A stretch of DNA of 64,000 nucleotides from REEP01 sp964517265. Its GTDB lineage: Bacteria; Pseudomonadota; Alphaproteobacteria; Rhodospirillales; Defluviicoccaceae. Below are positions 9,539 to 18,787 of this stretch, in pieces; position 1 is the first letter of the stretch, and every line of letters starts with the position of its first letter. The position numbers and the translations under genes are program-made. The stretch spans positions 5,373 through 69,372 of the forward strand of contig CAZFBS010000010.1 in the NCBI GenBank assembly GCA_964517265.1, in the 5' to 3' direction. The notes beneath the pieces were generated by a model. It saw only the letters and a list, made by a program, of their open reading frames with translations. It ran no database searches and was not told the origin of the DNA.

Positions 9539-9583
9539 GGCGGGGCGAGTCGCCGCCGAACCTCTGGCGCCGTTCGCCCCGCC
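9539..9583 (-). terminator. GC-rich inverted repeat downstream of icmF
   Basis: A perfect 10-bp inverted repeat (GGCGGGGCGA at 9539-9548, TCGCCCCGCC at 9574-9583) with a 25-nt loop starts 14 bases past the icmF stop. There is no T tract; it could be a transcript-end structure for icmF. Confidence 0.4.
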
Positions 9584-9596
9584 CACTTGCACTTGG

Positions 9597-12500
9597 CTAC
9601 ATGCTCCGTCGATACTTGCCCCCAACCTCAAACAAGGCCTGGGTGATCTGGCCAAGAGATAGTAGCCGCACTGCATCCATCAGGACTGCAAACACGTTTT
9701 CGCCTGCGACCGCCGCCTCCTGAAGCCGCCGGACCATCGCCGGGGCGGCTGACGCGTTGCGACTCTGGAACTCGGCAAGCCGCCGCAACTGGCTTTGCTT
9801 CTCGTCCTCGGTTGAGCGGGCCAGCTCGGGAGTCGGCATTTCGAAGCCATCGGGACTGAGAAATGTATTGACACCGATGATCGGATAACTGCCGTCATGC
9901 TTCTTGCGTTCGTAGTACAGCGATTCGTCTTGGATCTTGCCGCGTTGATAGCCGGTTTCCATCGCACCCAACACCCCGCCCCGTTCGCTGATACGCTCGA
10001 ACTCCTTTAACACCGCCTCCTCGACCAGATCTGTCAACTCATCGATGATAAATGCCCCCTGATTGGGGTTTTCATTCTTCGCCAGACCCCACTCCCGATT
10101 GATAATCATCTGGATCGCCAGCGCCCGGCGCACGCTTTCTTCGGTCGGGGTGGTAATCGCCTCATCATAAGCATTGGTATGCAGACTGTTGGTGTTGTCG
10201 TAAGTGGCGATCAAAGCCTGCAGGGTCGTTCTGATGTCATTGAAGGCGTACTCCTGCGCATGGAGCGAGCGGCCGGATGTCTGGGTGTGGTACTTCAGTT
10301 TCTGAGAGCGCTCGTTGCCGCCGTACTTAAAGCGGATCGCAGTCGCCCAAATGCGGCGGGCAACCCGCCCCATCACCGCATACTCCGGCTCCATTCCCGC
10401 AGAGAAAAAGAACGAGAGGTTGGGGGCGAAGTCATCGATATGCATTCCACGGGCGAGATAAGCTTCGACGTAAGTAAAGCCATTGGCCAGCGTAAACGCC
10501 AGCTGTGAGATCGGATTGGCTCCTGCTTCGGCAATATGATAGCCGGAAATGGACACCGAGTAGAAGTTTCGCACCTGATGGTGGACAAAGTATTCCTGAA
10601 TATCCGCCATCATCTTTAGCGCAAACTCGGTCGAAAAAATGCAGGTGTTTTGCCCTTGATCTTCTTTCAGAATGTCGGCCTGAACCGTCCCGCGGACATT
10701 CTCCAGCACCCACGTCGCAATCTTGCTGGCTTCCCCCTCGGTGGGCTTGCGCCCGTTCTCCTGCTCGAAGTCGCCAATCTTCTGGTCAATGGCGGCACAG
10801 AAGAACATCGCGAGAATTGTCGGCGCTGGGCCGTTGATGGTCATCGAAACGGAATTTTTCGGGTCCGTTAGATCGAAGCCGTCATAGAGCGCCTTGATGT
10901 CGTCGAGCGTCGCAATCGAGACGCCGGAATTGCCGACCTTGCCGTAGATGTCGGGCTGCTCATTCGGATCGAATCCGTACAGAGTGACCGAGTCAAATGC
11001 CGTCGACAGCCGTTTCGCATCAGAGTGGCGGGAGAGATATTTAAACCGGCGGTTGGTGCGGAAAGGATCGCCTTCGCCCGCAAACATTCGCGTCGGGTCC
11101 TCCCCTTCCCGCTTGAAGGCGAAAACCCCGCCCGTATAGGGGAAGGCGCCGGGGACGTTCTCCTTCAGCAGCCACTTCAGCCGCTCACCGTCGTCCTCGT
11201 ACTTCGGCACCGCCACCTTGGGGATCCGGCTGCCCGACAACGACGTGTGGTAGAGCTTGGTTCTCAGCTCCTTTTGCCGCATTCGGACGACGTATTCATC
11301 GCCGCTGTAGGCGTTCTGGATATCATCCCAGGTCTGCAGCAGCTTGCGGGCACGAGGATCAAGCTTTTCTTCGTGCTGGCTCAGCAACTCACCCAGTGCG
11401 GAACCGTCGTTGCCTGCTGCCTCGAGAAGCCGACGAGCCTCGCGCAGATGTTGAACGTCGCGCGCCACGGCGCACTGTTCGCCGACGATCTTGTGGTAAT
11501 CGCGCACAGTGTCGGCGACCTCCGCCAGGTAGCGGCGGCGGTTGGCGGGAACAACACCACCTCCCGGATCAGAGTTCTTGACATCCACCGCAGGAGCCGT
11601 CGTCTCCCAATGGCCGAGGTTCTTGGCGTTAAAGTCCTTGATCAGTTGCAAATAAAGAGCAGTGACGCCGATGTCGTTGAAGGTCGACGCAATAGTTCCG
11701 AATACCGGCATTTCATCGGGCGAAGTGCCAAAGGCTTCCCGGTTGCGCTGGAGCTGCTTGGCGACATCGCGCAGCGCGTCCTTTGCTCCCTGCCGATCGA
11801 ACTTGTTGATCGCGACAACATCGGCAAAGTCGAGCATGTCGATCTTTTCGAGCTGCGAAGCCGCCCCGAACTCGGGGGTCATCACGTAGAGCGAAGCATC
11901 GACATAAGGAACGATGCCGGCGTCGCCCTGACCGATACCCGGCGTCTCAATGATGATAAGATCGAAGCCGGCCGCCTTGGTCGCGGCAATCATGTCGGCC
12001 AGCGTGGACGGAACATCCTGCCCCGTCGTTCGGGTGGCAATCGAACGCATATAGACGTTAGGTCCGTCTATGGCGTTCATGCGAATACGATCCCCCAGAA
12101 GCGCGCCACCAGTCCGCCGCCGGGACGGATCAATCGCAATGATCGCAATGTGCGGCTCACCGCTGTAACGGCGGAAACGGCGCACGATCTCATCGGTCAG
12201 CGACGACTTGCCGGCCCCACCGGTTCCGGTGATGCCGAGCACCGGCACGACGCCGCGACGATGGGCCAACGCGTGCAATTCGTCGCGATGAACATCATCG
12301 ATTCTTTCATCCTGTAGCGCCGTGATGATCCGCGCCAATGCCCGCCGGTCGCCCGCGGCCAACGCCTTGACATCGACGGCCCCATCGCCGAGCGGGTCGA
12401 AGTCCGCCTTCGCCATCATGTCGTCGATCATCCCTTGAAGACCTAACCGGCGGCCATCCTCAGGAGTATAGATGTGGGCGACACCGTAGGCATGGAGCTC

Positions 12501-12878
12501 GTCCACCTCCTCATGGACGATCACGCCGCCACCGCCGCCGAACACCTTGATCGTCTCTCCGCCACGCTCCCGCAGAAGATCGATCATGTACTTAAAGTAT
12601 TCCATGTGGCCGCCCTGATAGGAACTCATGGCGATTCCCTGGACATCTTCCTGTACGGCTGCGTTGACCACCTCTTCCACGGATCGATTGTGTCCGAGAT
12701 GAATCACCTCGGCGCCCGAACTCTGCAGCATCCGTCGGATAATGTTGATCGACGCGTCGTGGCCATCGAACAGGCTGGCTGCCGTCACGAAGCGAATGAA
12801 ATTGCGATATTTACCAGCACCTCGCGTCTCTGGAGCCGGCGTCTTCGCACGATCGATCACGGCGATGTCGTCAGGCAC
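9597..12878 (-). CDS. icmF: Fused isobutyryl-CoA mutase (B12 domain-GTPase-mutase)
   Basis: Adenosylcobalamin enzyme interconverting isobutyryl-CoA and n-butyryl-CoA, with its GTPase chaperone fused in. Order: B12-binding domain at the N terminus (lower ligand His40 in FDGHDAS); MeaI-type GTPase with Walker A GTGGAGKS (218-225) and a switch segment ETPGIGQGD; linker; TIM-barrel mutase to the C terminus. Substrate-pocket residues favour isobutyryl over methylmalonyl: Phe586 (GGVFAF) where methylmalonyl-CoA mutase has Tyr, and Gln743 (GQNTC) where it has Arg. Length 1093 fits IcmF. GTG 12878 is preceded by GGAGG at 8-base spacing. It is transcribed divergently from metY; a 14-nt palindrome lies between them. 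Confidence 0.95.
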   Translation of the reverse strand: MPDDIAVIDRAKTPAPETRGAGKYRNFIRFVTAASLFDGHDASINIIRRMLQSSGAEVIHLGHNRSVEEVVNAAVQEDVQGIAMSSYQGGHMEYFKYMIDLLRERGGETIKVFGGGGGVIVHEEVDELHAYGVAHIYTPEDGRRLGLQGMIDDMMAKADFDPLGDGAVDVKALAAGDRRALARIITALQDERIDDVHRDELHALAHRRGVVPVLGITGTGGAGKSSLTDEIVRRFRRYSGEPHIAIIAIDPSRRRTGGALLGDRIRMNAIDGPNVYMRSIATRTTGQDVPSTLADMIAATKAAGFDLIIIETPGIGQGDAGIVPYVDASLYVMTPEFGAASQLEKIDMLDFADVVAINKFDRQGAKDALRDVAKQLQRNREAFGTSPDEMPVFGTIASTFNDIGVTALYLQLIKDFNAKNLGHWETTAPAVDVKNSDPGGGVVPANRRRYLAEVADTVRDYHKIVGEQCAVARDVQHLREARRLLEAAGNDGSALGELLSQHEEKLDPRARKLLQTWDDIQNAYSGDEYVVRMRQKELRTKLYHTSLSGSRIPKVAVPKYEDDGERLKWLLKENVPGAFPYTGGVFAFKREGEDPTRMFAGEGDPFRTNRRFKYLSRHSDAKRLSTAFDSVTLYGFDPNEQPDIYGKVGNSGVSIATLDDIKALYDGFDLTDPKNSVSMTINGPAPTILAMFFCAAIDQKIGDFEQENGRKPTEGEASKIATWVLENVRGTVQADILKEDQGQNTCIFSTEFALKMMADIQEYFVHHQVRNFYSVSISGYHIAEAGANPISQLAFTLANGFTYVEAYLARGMHIDDFAPNLSFFFSAGMEPEYAVMGRVARRIWATAIRFKYGGNERSQKLKYHTQTSGRSLHAQEYAFNDIRTTLQALIATYDNTNSLHTNAYDEAITTPTEESVRRALAIQMIINREWGLAKNENPNQGAFIIDELTDLVEEAVLKEFERISERGGVLGAMETGYQRGKIQDESLYYERKKHDGSYPIIGVNTFLSPDGFEMPTPELARSTEDEKQSQLRRLAEFQSRNASAAPAMVRRLQEAAVAGENVFAVLMDAVRLLSLGQITQALFEVGGKYRRSM

Positions 12879-12998
12879 AATCAGTTCCTCCGTTCTGTCT
12901 TCATTTGTGGACCGACAAGTTCGGCCTCTGTAGCGGTTCCATCAGCCGCTTGAGAGTGCAGCGGCACATCAGAAAGCATTTGCACGGCGCGGAGTTGC

Positions 12999-13012
12999 CG
13001 TTTACGTAAACG
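12999..13012. promoter_or_regulatory. Perfect 14-nt palindrome between icmF and metY (candidate operator)
   Basis: CGTTTACGTAAACG is self-complementary and is followed at once by GTTAAC-type sequence. It sits 121 bases upstream of icmF and 140 upstream of metY. From memory, MerR-family LiuR sites in branched-chain acyl-CoA degradation genes share the TTTACGTAAACG core; the match to that regulator is inference. Confidence 0.5.
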
Positions 13013-13152
13013 TTAACTTAAGCTCTCCGCCACTGTTCGGCAAGAGGCTCAAGCCGAAACACTTGCCGAGACGCAAAAGCTTACCATCCCTTGCCCTGGA
13101 TGTGTATTCTCGCGGCCAATCGAACGGCGTCTATCGAGTGGAGGATCAAGAG

Positions 13153-14463
13153 GTGAGCGACCAGAAGCTGCATCCAGAGACGCTCGCGTTGCACGGCGGT
13201 TACCGGCAGGACGTCACCACAGGCGCAGTCGCAGTTCCCATTTACCAGACGACGTCGTACCAGTTCCAGGACTCGCAGCACGCAGAAGACCTCTTTGCGC
13301 TGCGTGAACTTGGCAACATTTACACACGGATCATGAATCCGACCTGCGATGCGCTGGAGCGCCGGATCGCGGCGATGGAAGGCGGAGCCGCGGCGCTTGC
13401 TCTTGCCTCCGGGCAGGCAGCGAGCACCTTCGCGGTGCTGAATCTCTGCCGTTCGGGAGACAATTTCGTCAGCTCCACCGACCTTTACGGCGGAACCTGG
13501 AATCTGTTCGCCAACACCTTGAGCGCCCTGGGGGTCGAGGTGCGGTTCGTCGATCCAACCGATCCGGAGGCGTTTGCCCGCGCAACGGACGCTCACACCC
13601 GCTGCTACTACGCCGAGACCCTGGCCAACCCCAAGCTCCATGTTTTCCCGATCCGGGAGGTAGCGGAGATCGGCCGTGAGCACGGCGTCCCGCTGATCAT
13701 GGACAACACCGCCGCGCCGATGATTTGCCGACCATTCGAGCACGGCGCCGCTATCGTAATGTATTCGACCACCAAGTACATCGGTGGACACGGCACTTCG
13801 ATCGGCGGCATTGTCATCGACGGCGGCACGTTCCCCTGGGAGAACTATGCCGATCGGTTCCCCAATCTTACTCAACCGGATTCCAGCTACCATGGTGCTG
13901 TATGGACCGAGGCGGCCAAGCCATTGGGCCCGATCGCATACATCCTGCGCGCCCGTGTCGTTCTGCTGAGAGATCTCGGCTCGGCGATGAGCCCGTTCAA
14001 TGCGTTCCTGTTCCTGCAGGGATTGGAGACACTGCCCCTGCGCATGCGCGCCCATTGCACCAATGCTGCCGCGGTGGCCGAATTTCTCAACGATCACCCC
14101 AAGGTATCTAATGTGATCTTCCCGGGTTTCCAGAGCGGCGAGACCCGCCGGCGAGCCGATACCTATCTTTCTGGCCTTGCTAACCTTTCCGGTATCTACG
14201 GCGGCCTGGTCGGCTTCGAACTCAAGGGTGGCCGTGAGGCGGGACGGCGGTTCATCGACTCTCTCGCGCTGGTTTACCATGTCGCTAACATCGGCGACGC
14301 GCGGACCTTGGCCATCCATCCGGCCACCACCACGCACGCACAACTCTCGCCCGACGACAGAGCCGCAACCGGTGTATCGGAAGGGTATGTGCGGCTTTCG
14401 ATCGGGATTGAGCATGTTGATGATATGCTTGCCGACCTGCGGCAAGCCCTGGATCGCGCCTAA
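13153..14463 (+). CDS. metY: O-acetylhomoserine sulfhydrylase (aminocarboxypropyltransferase)
   Basis: PLP enzyme converting O-acetyl-L-homoserine and sulfide (or methanethiol) to homocysteine (or methionine) plus acetate. It belongs to the Cys/Met metabolism PLP family; the Schiff-base lysine is Lys208 in YSTTKYIGGHG. The substrate-phosphate loop region (NIYTRIMNPT) and ASGQAAS follow the MetY pattern. The frame opens at 13063, but GTG 13153 is preceded by GGAGGA and gives 436 residues, the usual length. hemB starts 9 bases after the stop, so the two are probably co-transcribed though functionally unrelated. CysD-type naming is an alternative for the same family. Confidence 0.92.
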   Translation: MSDQKLHPETLALHGGYRQDVTTGAVAVPIYQTTSYQFQDSQHAEDLFALRELGNIYTRIMNPTCDALERRIAAMEGGAAALALASGQAASTFAVLNLCRSGDNFVSSTDLYGGTWNLFANTLSALGVEVRFVDPTDPEAFARATDAHTRCYYAETLANPKLHVFPIREVAEIGREHGVPLIMDNTAAPMICRPFEHGAAIVMYSTTKYIGGHGTSIGGIVIDGGTFPWENYADRFPNLTQPDSSYHGAVWTEAAKPLGPIAYILRARVVLLRDLGSAMSPFNAFLFLQGLETLPLRMRAHCTNAAAVAEFLNDHPKVSNVIFPGFQSGETRRRADTYLSGLANLSGIYGGLVGFELKGGREAGRRFIDSLALVYHVANIGDARTLAIHPATTTHAQLSPDDRAATGVSEGYVRLSIGIEHVDDMLADLRQALDRA

Positions 14464-14472
14464 GCGCTTGGC

Positions 14473-15480
14473 ATGAGCAACACGGCATTCCCGGGCAGGT
14501 TCCCGCTGACGCGAATGCGCCGCAACCGGCGAGCACCCTGGGCACGCCGTTTGGTTGCCGAAAATACTCTTGTTCCTGCCGATCTGATCTGGCCGGTCTT
14601 CGTGATCGAGGGCACTGATCGCCGCGAGCCTGTTTTATCGATGCCGGGCGTGGATCGGTTGTCGTGCAATTTGCTCGCAATGGCGGTCGAGGAAGCTGTC
14701 GACCTCGGCATTCCCGCCATCGCCCTGTTCCCGTGTATCGAAGCATCCTTGAAGGATCCCGAATGCCGGGAGGCGCTCAATCCGAACAATCTCATTTGCC
14801 GTGCCGTCCGAACCGTCAAAACCGATCATCCCGAAATCGGCGTGATCTGTGATGTCGCGCTCGATCCGTTCAACAGCGATGGCCACGATGGCTTGGTGAA
14901 GGATGGCAGGGTTCTCAATGATGAAACGGTCGAGGTGCTGTGCCGGCAGGCGGTCGTCCAGGCCCGCGCGGGATGTGACGTGGTCGCGCCATCCGACATG
15001 ATGGATGGGCGCGTCGGCGCCATTCGCCGCGCGCTGGACGCAGAAGGGCTCGGCGACGTCCAGGTCCTGTCTTACGCGGCGAAGTATGCCTCGGCGTATT
15101 ACGGTCCGTTTCGGGATGCGGTCGGATCCGCATCCTTGTTCCGGGGTGACAAGCAAACGTACCAGATGGATCCGGCGAACGGCGACGAGGCCCTGCGGGA
15201 GGTATCGCTCGACATCGCCGAAGGGGCCGACATGGTGATGGTCAAGCCGGGCCTGCCGTATCTCGATGTTGTCTGGCGGGTGAAGGAGGCATTCGCGATG
15301 CCGACGTTCGCCTATCACACCAGCGGCGAATACGCGATGCTGAAGGCTGCGGCTGACCATGGCTGGATCGATGCCAACAAGGCGCTGATGGAGGCGCTGG
15401 TTGGCTTCAAGAGGGCCGGGGCCGACGGCATCTTGACCTACGCCGCAGTTGAGGCGGCGCGCCTGCTCCGCTTTGGGTAA
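14473..15480 (+). CDS. hemB: Porphobilinogen synthase (delta-aminolevulinic acid dehydratase)
   Basis: Condenses two 5-aminolevulinate molecules to porphobilinogen in tetrapyrrole (heme, B12) synthesis. Schiff-base lysines are Lys204 (AAKYASAYYGPFR) and Lys258 (MVKPGLPYLD). The metal-site region is Asp-rich (DVALDPF, near 127-133) instead of Cys-rich, as in the Mg-dependent alphaproteobacterial type, and the GHDG loop is present. Length 335 is typical. It lies 9 bases downstream of metY and is convergent with ppk1, whose stop is 24 bases away. Confidence 0.97.
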   Translation: MSNTAFPGRFPLTRMRRNRRAPWARRLVAENTLVPADLIWPVFVIEGTDRREPVLSMPGVDRLSCNLLAMAVEEAVDLGIPAIALFPCIEASLKDPECREALNPNNLICRAVRTVKTDHPEIGVICDVALDPFNSDGHDGLVKDGRVLNDETVEVLCRQAVVQARAGCDVVAPSDMMDGRVGAIRRALDAEGLGDVQVLSYAAKYASAYYGPFRDAVGSASLFRGDKQTYQMDPANGDEALREVSLDIAEGADMVMVKPGLPYLDVVWRVKEAFAMPTFAYHTSGEYAMLKAAADHGWIDANKALMEALVGFKRAGADGILTYAAVEAARLLRFG

Positions 15481-15504
15481 GACGTCCCTGGCGCCTGTTT
15501 TTTT

Positions 15505-17703
15505 CTACGCCTCTTTCTCCTCACCGCGCTGGAGGCGCTTTCGGCCGCGCCCGCGCCTCAGCGCGCTGCCGCGCCCCGAGAGGCTTGGGTTGGTCATGAA
15601 ATACAGGTGCGCGGAATGACCAAGGTCGCTCCCGGCAGCTTCCACCCGCCGATAGGTTCCATCCGGCTCCAGCAACCAACTCTGCGCCGTGTCTTCGAGG
15701 CAATGCACCATGATCTCGTCCAGCACCTGACGGTGCACGGTCGGATTGGTGATCGGCACCATCACCTCGACCCGGCGGTCGAGGTTGCGCGGCATCCAGT
15801 CCGCCGAGGACATGAAGACTTTAGCATCATCCGAAGGCAACGGGTGCCCGGCGCCGAACACCATGATCCGTGAGTGTTCGAGAAAACGGCCGACAATGCT
15901 CTTGACCCGGATATTGTCGGAAAGACCCGGCAGGCCGGGTCGAAGGCCGCAAATGCCGCGCACGCACAGCTCGATTTTCACGCCGTCCTGAGAGGCACGA
16001 TACAGCGCATCGATTAAATCACCATCCTGCAAGGAATTCACTTTGATCCATATTCCGGCGGGCCGACCGGCGCGGGCGTGCGTGATTTCGTCTTTGATCA
16101 GCCCATCCAGCGTTGCCCGCAGCGTCGCAGGTGAAATCGACAGCGCCTTCAACTGAGCAGGGGCATCGAACCCTGTCATGTAGTTGAAGACTTGGGCGGC
16201 ATCCTGGCAAAGAACCGGATCACAGGTAAAGAAGGAAAGATCGGTATAAATTCGCGCCGTGATTGGATGATAGTTGCCGGTCCCGAAATGGCAATAGGAG
16301 ACCAGCCGGCCTGCCTCTCTACGGACGACCAAGTTGATTTTCGAGTGAATCTTTTTGTCAACAAATCCGTAAACGACGTTGGCGCCAGCGTTTTCGAGCT
16401 CCCGCGCCCATCGGATATTGGCTTCCTCATCGAAACGAGCCTTCAGCTCCACGACCGCCGTGACCTGCTTGCCCGCCTCCGCCGCCTCGATGAGCGCGGC
16501 AACTATGGGCGAGTTGTTGCTGGTCCGGTAGAGGGTCTGCTTGATCGCGACCACCGCTGGGTCGTGAGCGGCCTGGGTGACAAATTGGCCCACCACATCA
16601 AAGCTCTCAAACGGGTGGTGAACGATAAAGTCTTTGCTGCGGATGGCGGCAAACACATCCCCACCGAAATCGCTTACGCGTTCCGGGAACCGCGGCACAT
16701 AAGGAGGAAACAGGAGATCCGGACGATCGTCGACGATCAGTTCCTTGACGTCACCGAGACCGAGGATCCCGTCACGCGGAAACACATCATTCTCATCGAC
16801 ATCGAGTTCGTCGACAATGATGCGGCGCAGCTCCGAGTCGAGATCGGCGTTGACGGACAACCGGATCACGGAGCCACGACGCCGTCGTTTCAGCGCCGTC
16901 TCGAAAGTCCGAACCAAATCCTCGGCGCGTTCGTCAATCTCCATTACGCTGTCGCGGATGATGCGAAAGCAGCCACTGCGCATCGGCCGAAACGTCGGGA
17001 AGAGGCGGTCGAGAAAAAGCCCGATCAGGTCTTCCAGCAGGATGAACCGGACCCCCGGTTCTGGCAGGCGGATGAACCGCTCCGTTTGCTTTGGAACCGG
17101 AATCAGCGCATACATGATCTTGCCATCCGGCCGCTTGAGCTGCAGAAAGAGACAGAATCCGAGGTTCGGTATGAACGGAAATGCCGTTCCCGGATCGACG
17201 GCAATCGGCGTCAACAGCGGGAACACGCGGTCGAGAAACTGCCGCTCGAGCCAACGCCTGTCGCTCGCCGAAAGTTCCTTCGGATCCTGAACCGCGATGC
17301 CTTCCTGGCGGAGTTCCGACTGCAATGCCTTCCAGCACGCCTGCTGTTCTTGGCGAAGATCGGCGCTTCGCTTCATGATAGCGGCGAGTTGCTCGGCCGG
17401 GGTAAGACCGTCCTGGCTTTTGCTGGTGATTCCCGCCTCCAGCTGACCCTTGAGGCCGGCGACGCGAACCATGTAGAATTCGTCCCAGTTGGACGAGGAG
17501 ATCGACAAAAACCGCAACCGCTCCAGCAGCGGATTGCGGGGATTCATCGCCTCCTCGAGAACCCGGGTGTTGAACGCCAGCCAGGACAGCTCGCGGTTGA
17601 TAAACCGTTCGGGAGAAGACATCGTAACGGCTGCCGCTTCTGCCATTGCCGCGATGTCTGCTGTTGCGCTCCCCGCCTCCGCGGGCTCTGCTGCTTCACT
17701 CAA
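15505..17703 (-). CDS. ppk1: Polyphosphate kinase 1
   Basis: Reversibly transfers the gamma-phosphate of ATP to polyphosphate; membrane-associated. All four PPK1 domains are recognisable: N domain starting RFINRELSWLAFNTRVLEEA, head domain, and two phospholipase-D-like C domains. The phospho-accepting histidine is His453 (KKIHSKINL), the second C-domain histidine is His610 (FLEHSRIMVF), and CHFGTGNYHP is present. Numbering is from TTG 17703, which has AGGTGG at 7-base spacing; ATGs at 17646 or 17622 would still keep the N domain. The C terminus is a basic tail of about 25 residues. With GlgB, GalU and OtsA it points to a storage-oriented metabolism. Confidence 0.96.
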   Translation of the reverse strand: MSEAAEPAEAGSATADIAAMAEAAAVTMSSPERFINRELSWLAFNTRVLEEAMNPRNPLLERLRFLSISSSNWDEFYMVRVAGLKGQLEAGITSKSQDGLTPAEQLAAIMKRSADLRQEQQACWKALQSELRQEGIAVQDPKELSASDRRWLERQFLDRVFPLLTPIAVDPGTAFPFIPNLGFCLFLQLKRPDGKIMYALIPVPKQTERFIRLPEPGVRFILLEDLIGLFLDRLFPTFRPMRSGCFRIIRDSVMEIDERAEDLVRTFETALKRRRRGSVIRLSVNADLDSELRRIIVDELDVDENDVFPRDGILGLGDVKELIVDDRPDLLFPPYVPRFPERVSDFGGDVFAAIRSKDFIVHHPFESFDVVGQFVTQAAHDPAVVAIKQTLYRTSNNSPIVAALIEAAEAGKQVTAVVELKARFDEEANIRWARELENAGANVVYGFVDKKIHSKINLVVRREAGRLVSYCHFGTGNYHPITARIYTDLSFFTCDPVLCQDAAQVFNYMTGFDAPAQLKALSISPATLRATLDGLIKDEITHARAGRPAGIWIKVNSLQDGDLIDALYRASQDGVKIELCVRGICGLRPGLPGLSDNIRVKSIVGRFLEHSRIMVFGAGHPLPSDDAKVFMSSADWMPRNLDRRVEVMVPITNPTVHRQVLDEIMVHCLEDTAQSWLLEPDGTYRRVEAAGSDLGHSAHLYFMTNPSLSGRGSALRRGRGRKRLQRGEEKEA

Positions 17704-17787
17704 TTGTTGTCCACCTTTTGCCTCGCCCTCAATACCGGGAGCGTCAGTGTCGCACGCATAGCCCTTTTTCGCCTCAGCAAATGCTGC

Positions 17788-18639
17788 TTAGTCCAGCAGC
17801 CATTCCCGCACCACCTTGATTTGATCGGGATCCATCAGCATAGGTGCGTGGCCGATTCCCGCGAACTCGACCAGTTCCGCCTTTGGCCCTCGCGTCAACA
17901 TTTCCGCGGCGGTCTCCTTCAACAGCACATCGGAATCCCCTCCTCGTATCAGCAGCACCGGACACCGGATCAAGTCCCAGAGCGCCCACAAATCGACAGC
18001 CTCGCTGAAGCCCTCCTTGAACGGCTCGGCGATACGGGGATCGTAATGCAAGCGGATCTTTCCCGACTGCGGATCGTGACGCACGCTGTGCTGGGCAAGA
18101 TGCCGCCACTGGGCATCGGTCAGGGGTCCAAACGGCGCGGCAACCTCACGCAGATACCTCTCGAGGCCGTCAACATCGTCGAATTCCGGGTTCTGGCCAA
18201 CATACCCTGCAATCCGCTCGAGGGCGGGCTTGTCGATATAGCCGCCGACATCGTTCACAACCAGCTTGCGAATGGGCGTATTCGGCTGAGCGGCCAGCAT
18301 CATGCCGACAAGCCCGCCAAGGGAGGTCCCGATCCAGTCGACCTCATCAACGTCGAGGCGCGCGATCAAGGCCGCCATGTCCTGAACATAGGTGGGCGGC
18401 GCATAATCGGACGGGACCGGCAGCCAGTGGCTGTTACCGCGGCCGGGAAGATCCGGGCAAGCGACCGTATACTGATCCTCCAGGGACTGTGCGATGAAGT
18501 CGAAGTCCCGGCCCCGGCGAGTAAGGCCATGAACGCAGATCAGGGCACGACGGCGGCTCTCGTCCCCCCAATGGAAATAATCGATCTTGTGAAATCCATG
18601 AGGCCCCAGGCTCAGATAGTTCCGCTCCATCATCGGCAT
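17788..18639 (-). CDS. Alpha/beta-fold hydrolase
   Basis: A 283-residue serine hydrolase of the alpha/beta fold. The oxyanion segment is CVHGLTRRGRDF, the nucleophile elbow is GTSLGG (Ser106), the acid is probably the Asp of RGGDSDVL, and the catalytic His lies in GIGHAPML near the C terminus. The substrate is not predictable. It resembles esterase/epoxide-hydrolase-like proteins annotated simply as alpha/beta hydrolases in this class. It lies upstream of ppk1 on the same strand (84-base gap), so the two may be co-transcribed. Confidence 0.85.
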   Translation of the reverse strand: MPMMERNYLSLGPHGFHKIDYFHWGDESRRRALICVHGLTRRGRDFDFIAQSLEDQYTVACPDLPGRGNSHWLPVPSDYAPPTYVQDMAALIARLDVDEVDWIGTSLGGLVGMMLAAQPNTPIRKLVVNDVGGYIDKPALERIAGYVGQNPEFDDVDGLERYLREVAAPFGPLTDAQWRHLAQHSVRHDPQSGKIRLHYDPRIAEPFKEGFSEAVDLWALWDLIRCPVLLIRGGDSDVLLKETAAEMLTRGPKAELVEFAGIGHAPMLMDPDQIKVVREWLLD

Positions 18640-18787
18640 GTTCCGGTTTCCCCCTTCGGTGCACGCGCAGTTCAGCGATGATCAAGCAGAATCCGCCGTA
18701 GATCAAGGGCGGCCCTTTGGAGTCTTCGGCCGCTGCGGTGGCGGGTACAACGCCGGAAATGGCGCGCTCTTGCGATGCGCTGCTTGA

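Noticed and set aside
11025..12317. 430-codon plus-strand frame
   Set aside because: Antisense to the well-conserved icmF; no protein-like features.
13081..14445. 454-codon minus-strand frame
   Set aside because: Antisense to metY, which has its PLP lysine and full family length; no domain seen.
16192..18681. 829-codon plus-strand frame
   Set aside because: It lies antisense to ppk1 and an alpha/beta hydrolase, both of which have full motifs; its sequence has no recognisable domain and is rich in Arg/His/Gln as GC-driven shadow frames are.
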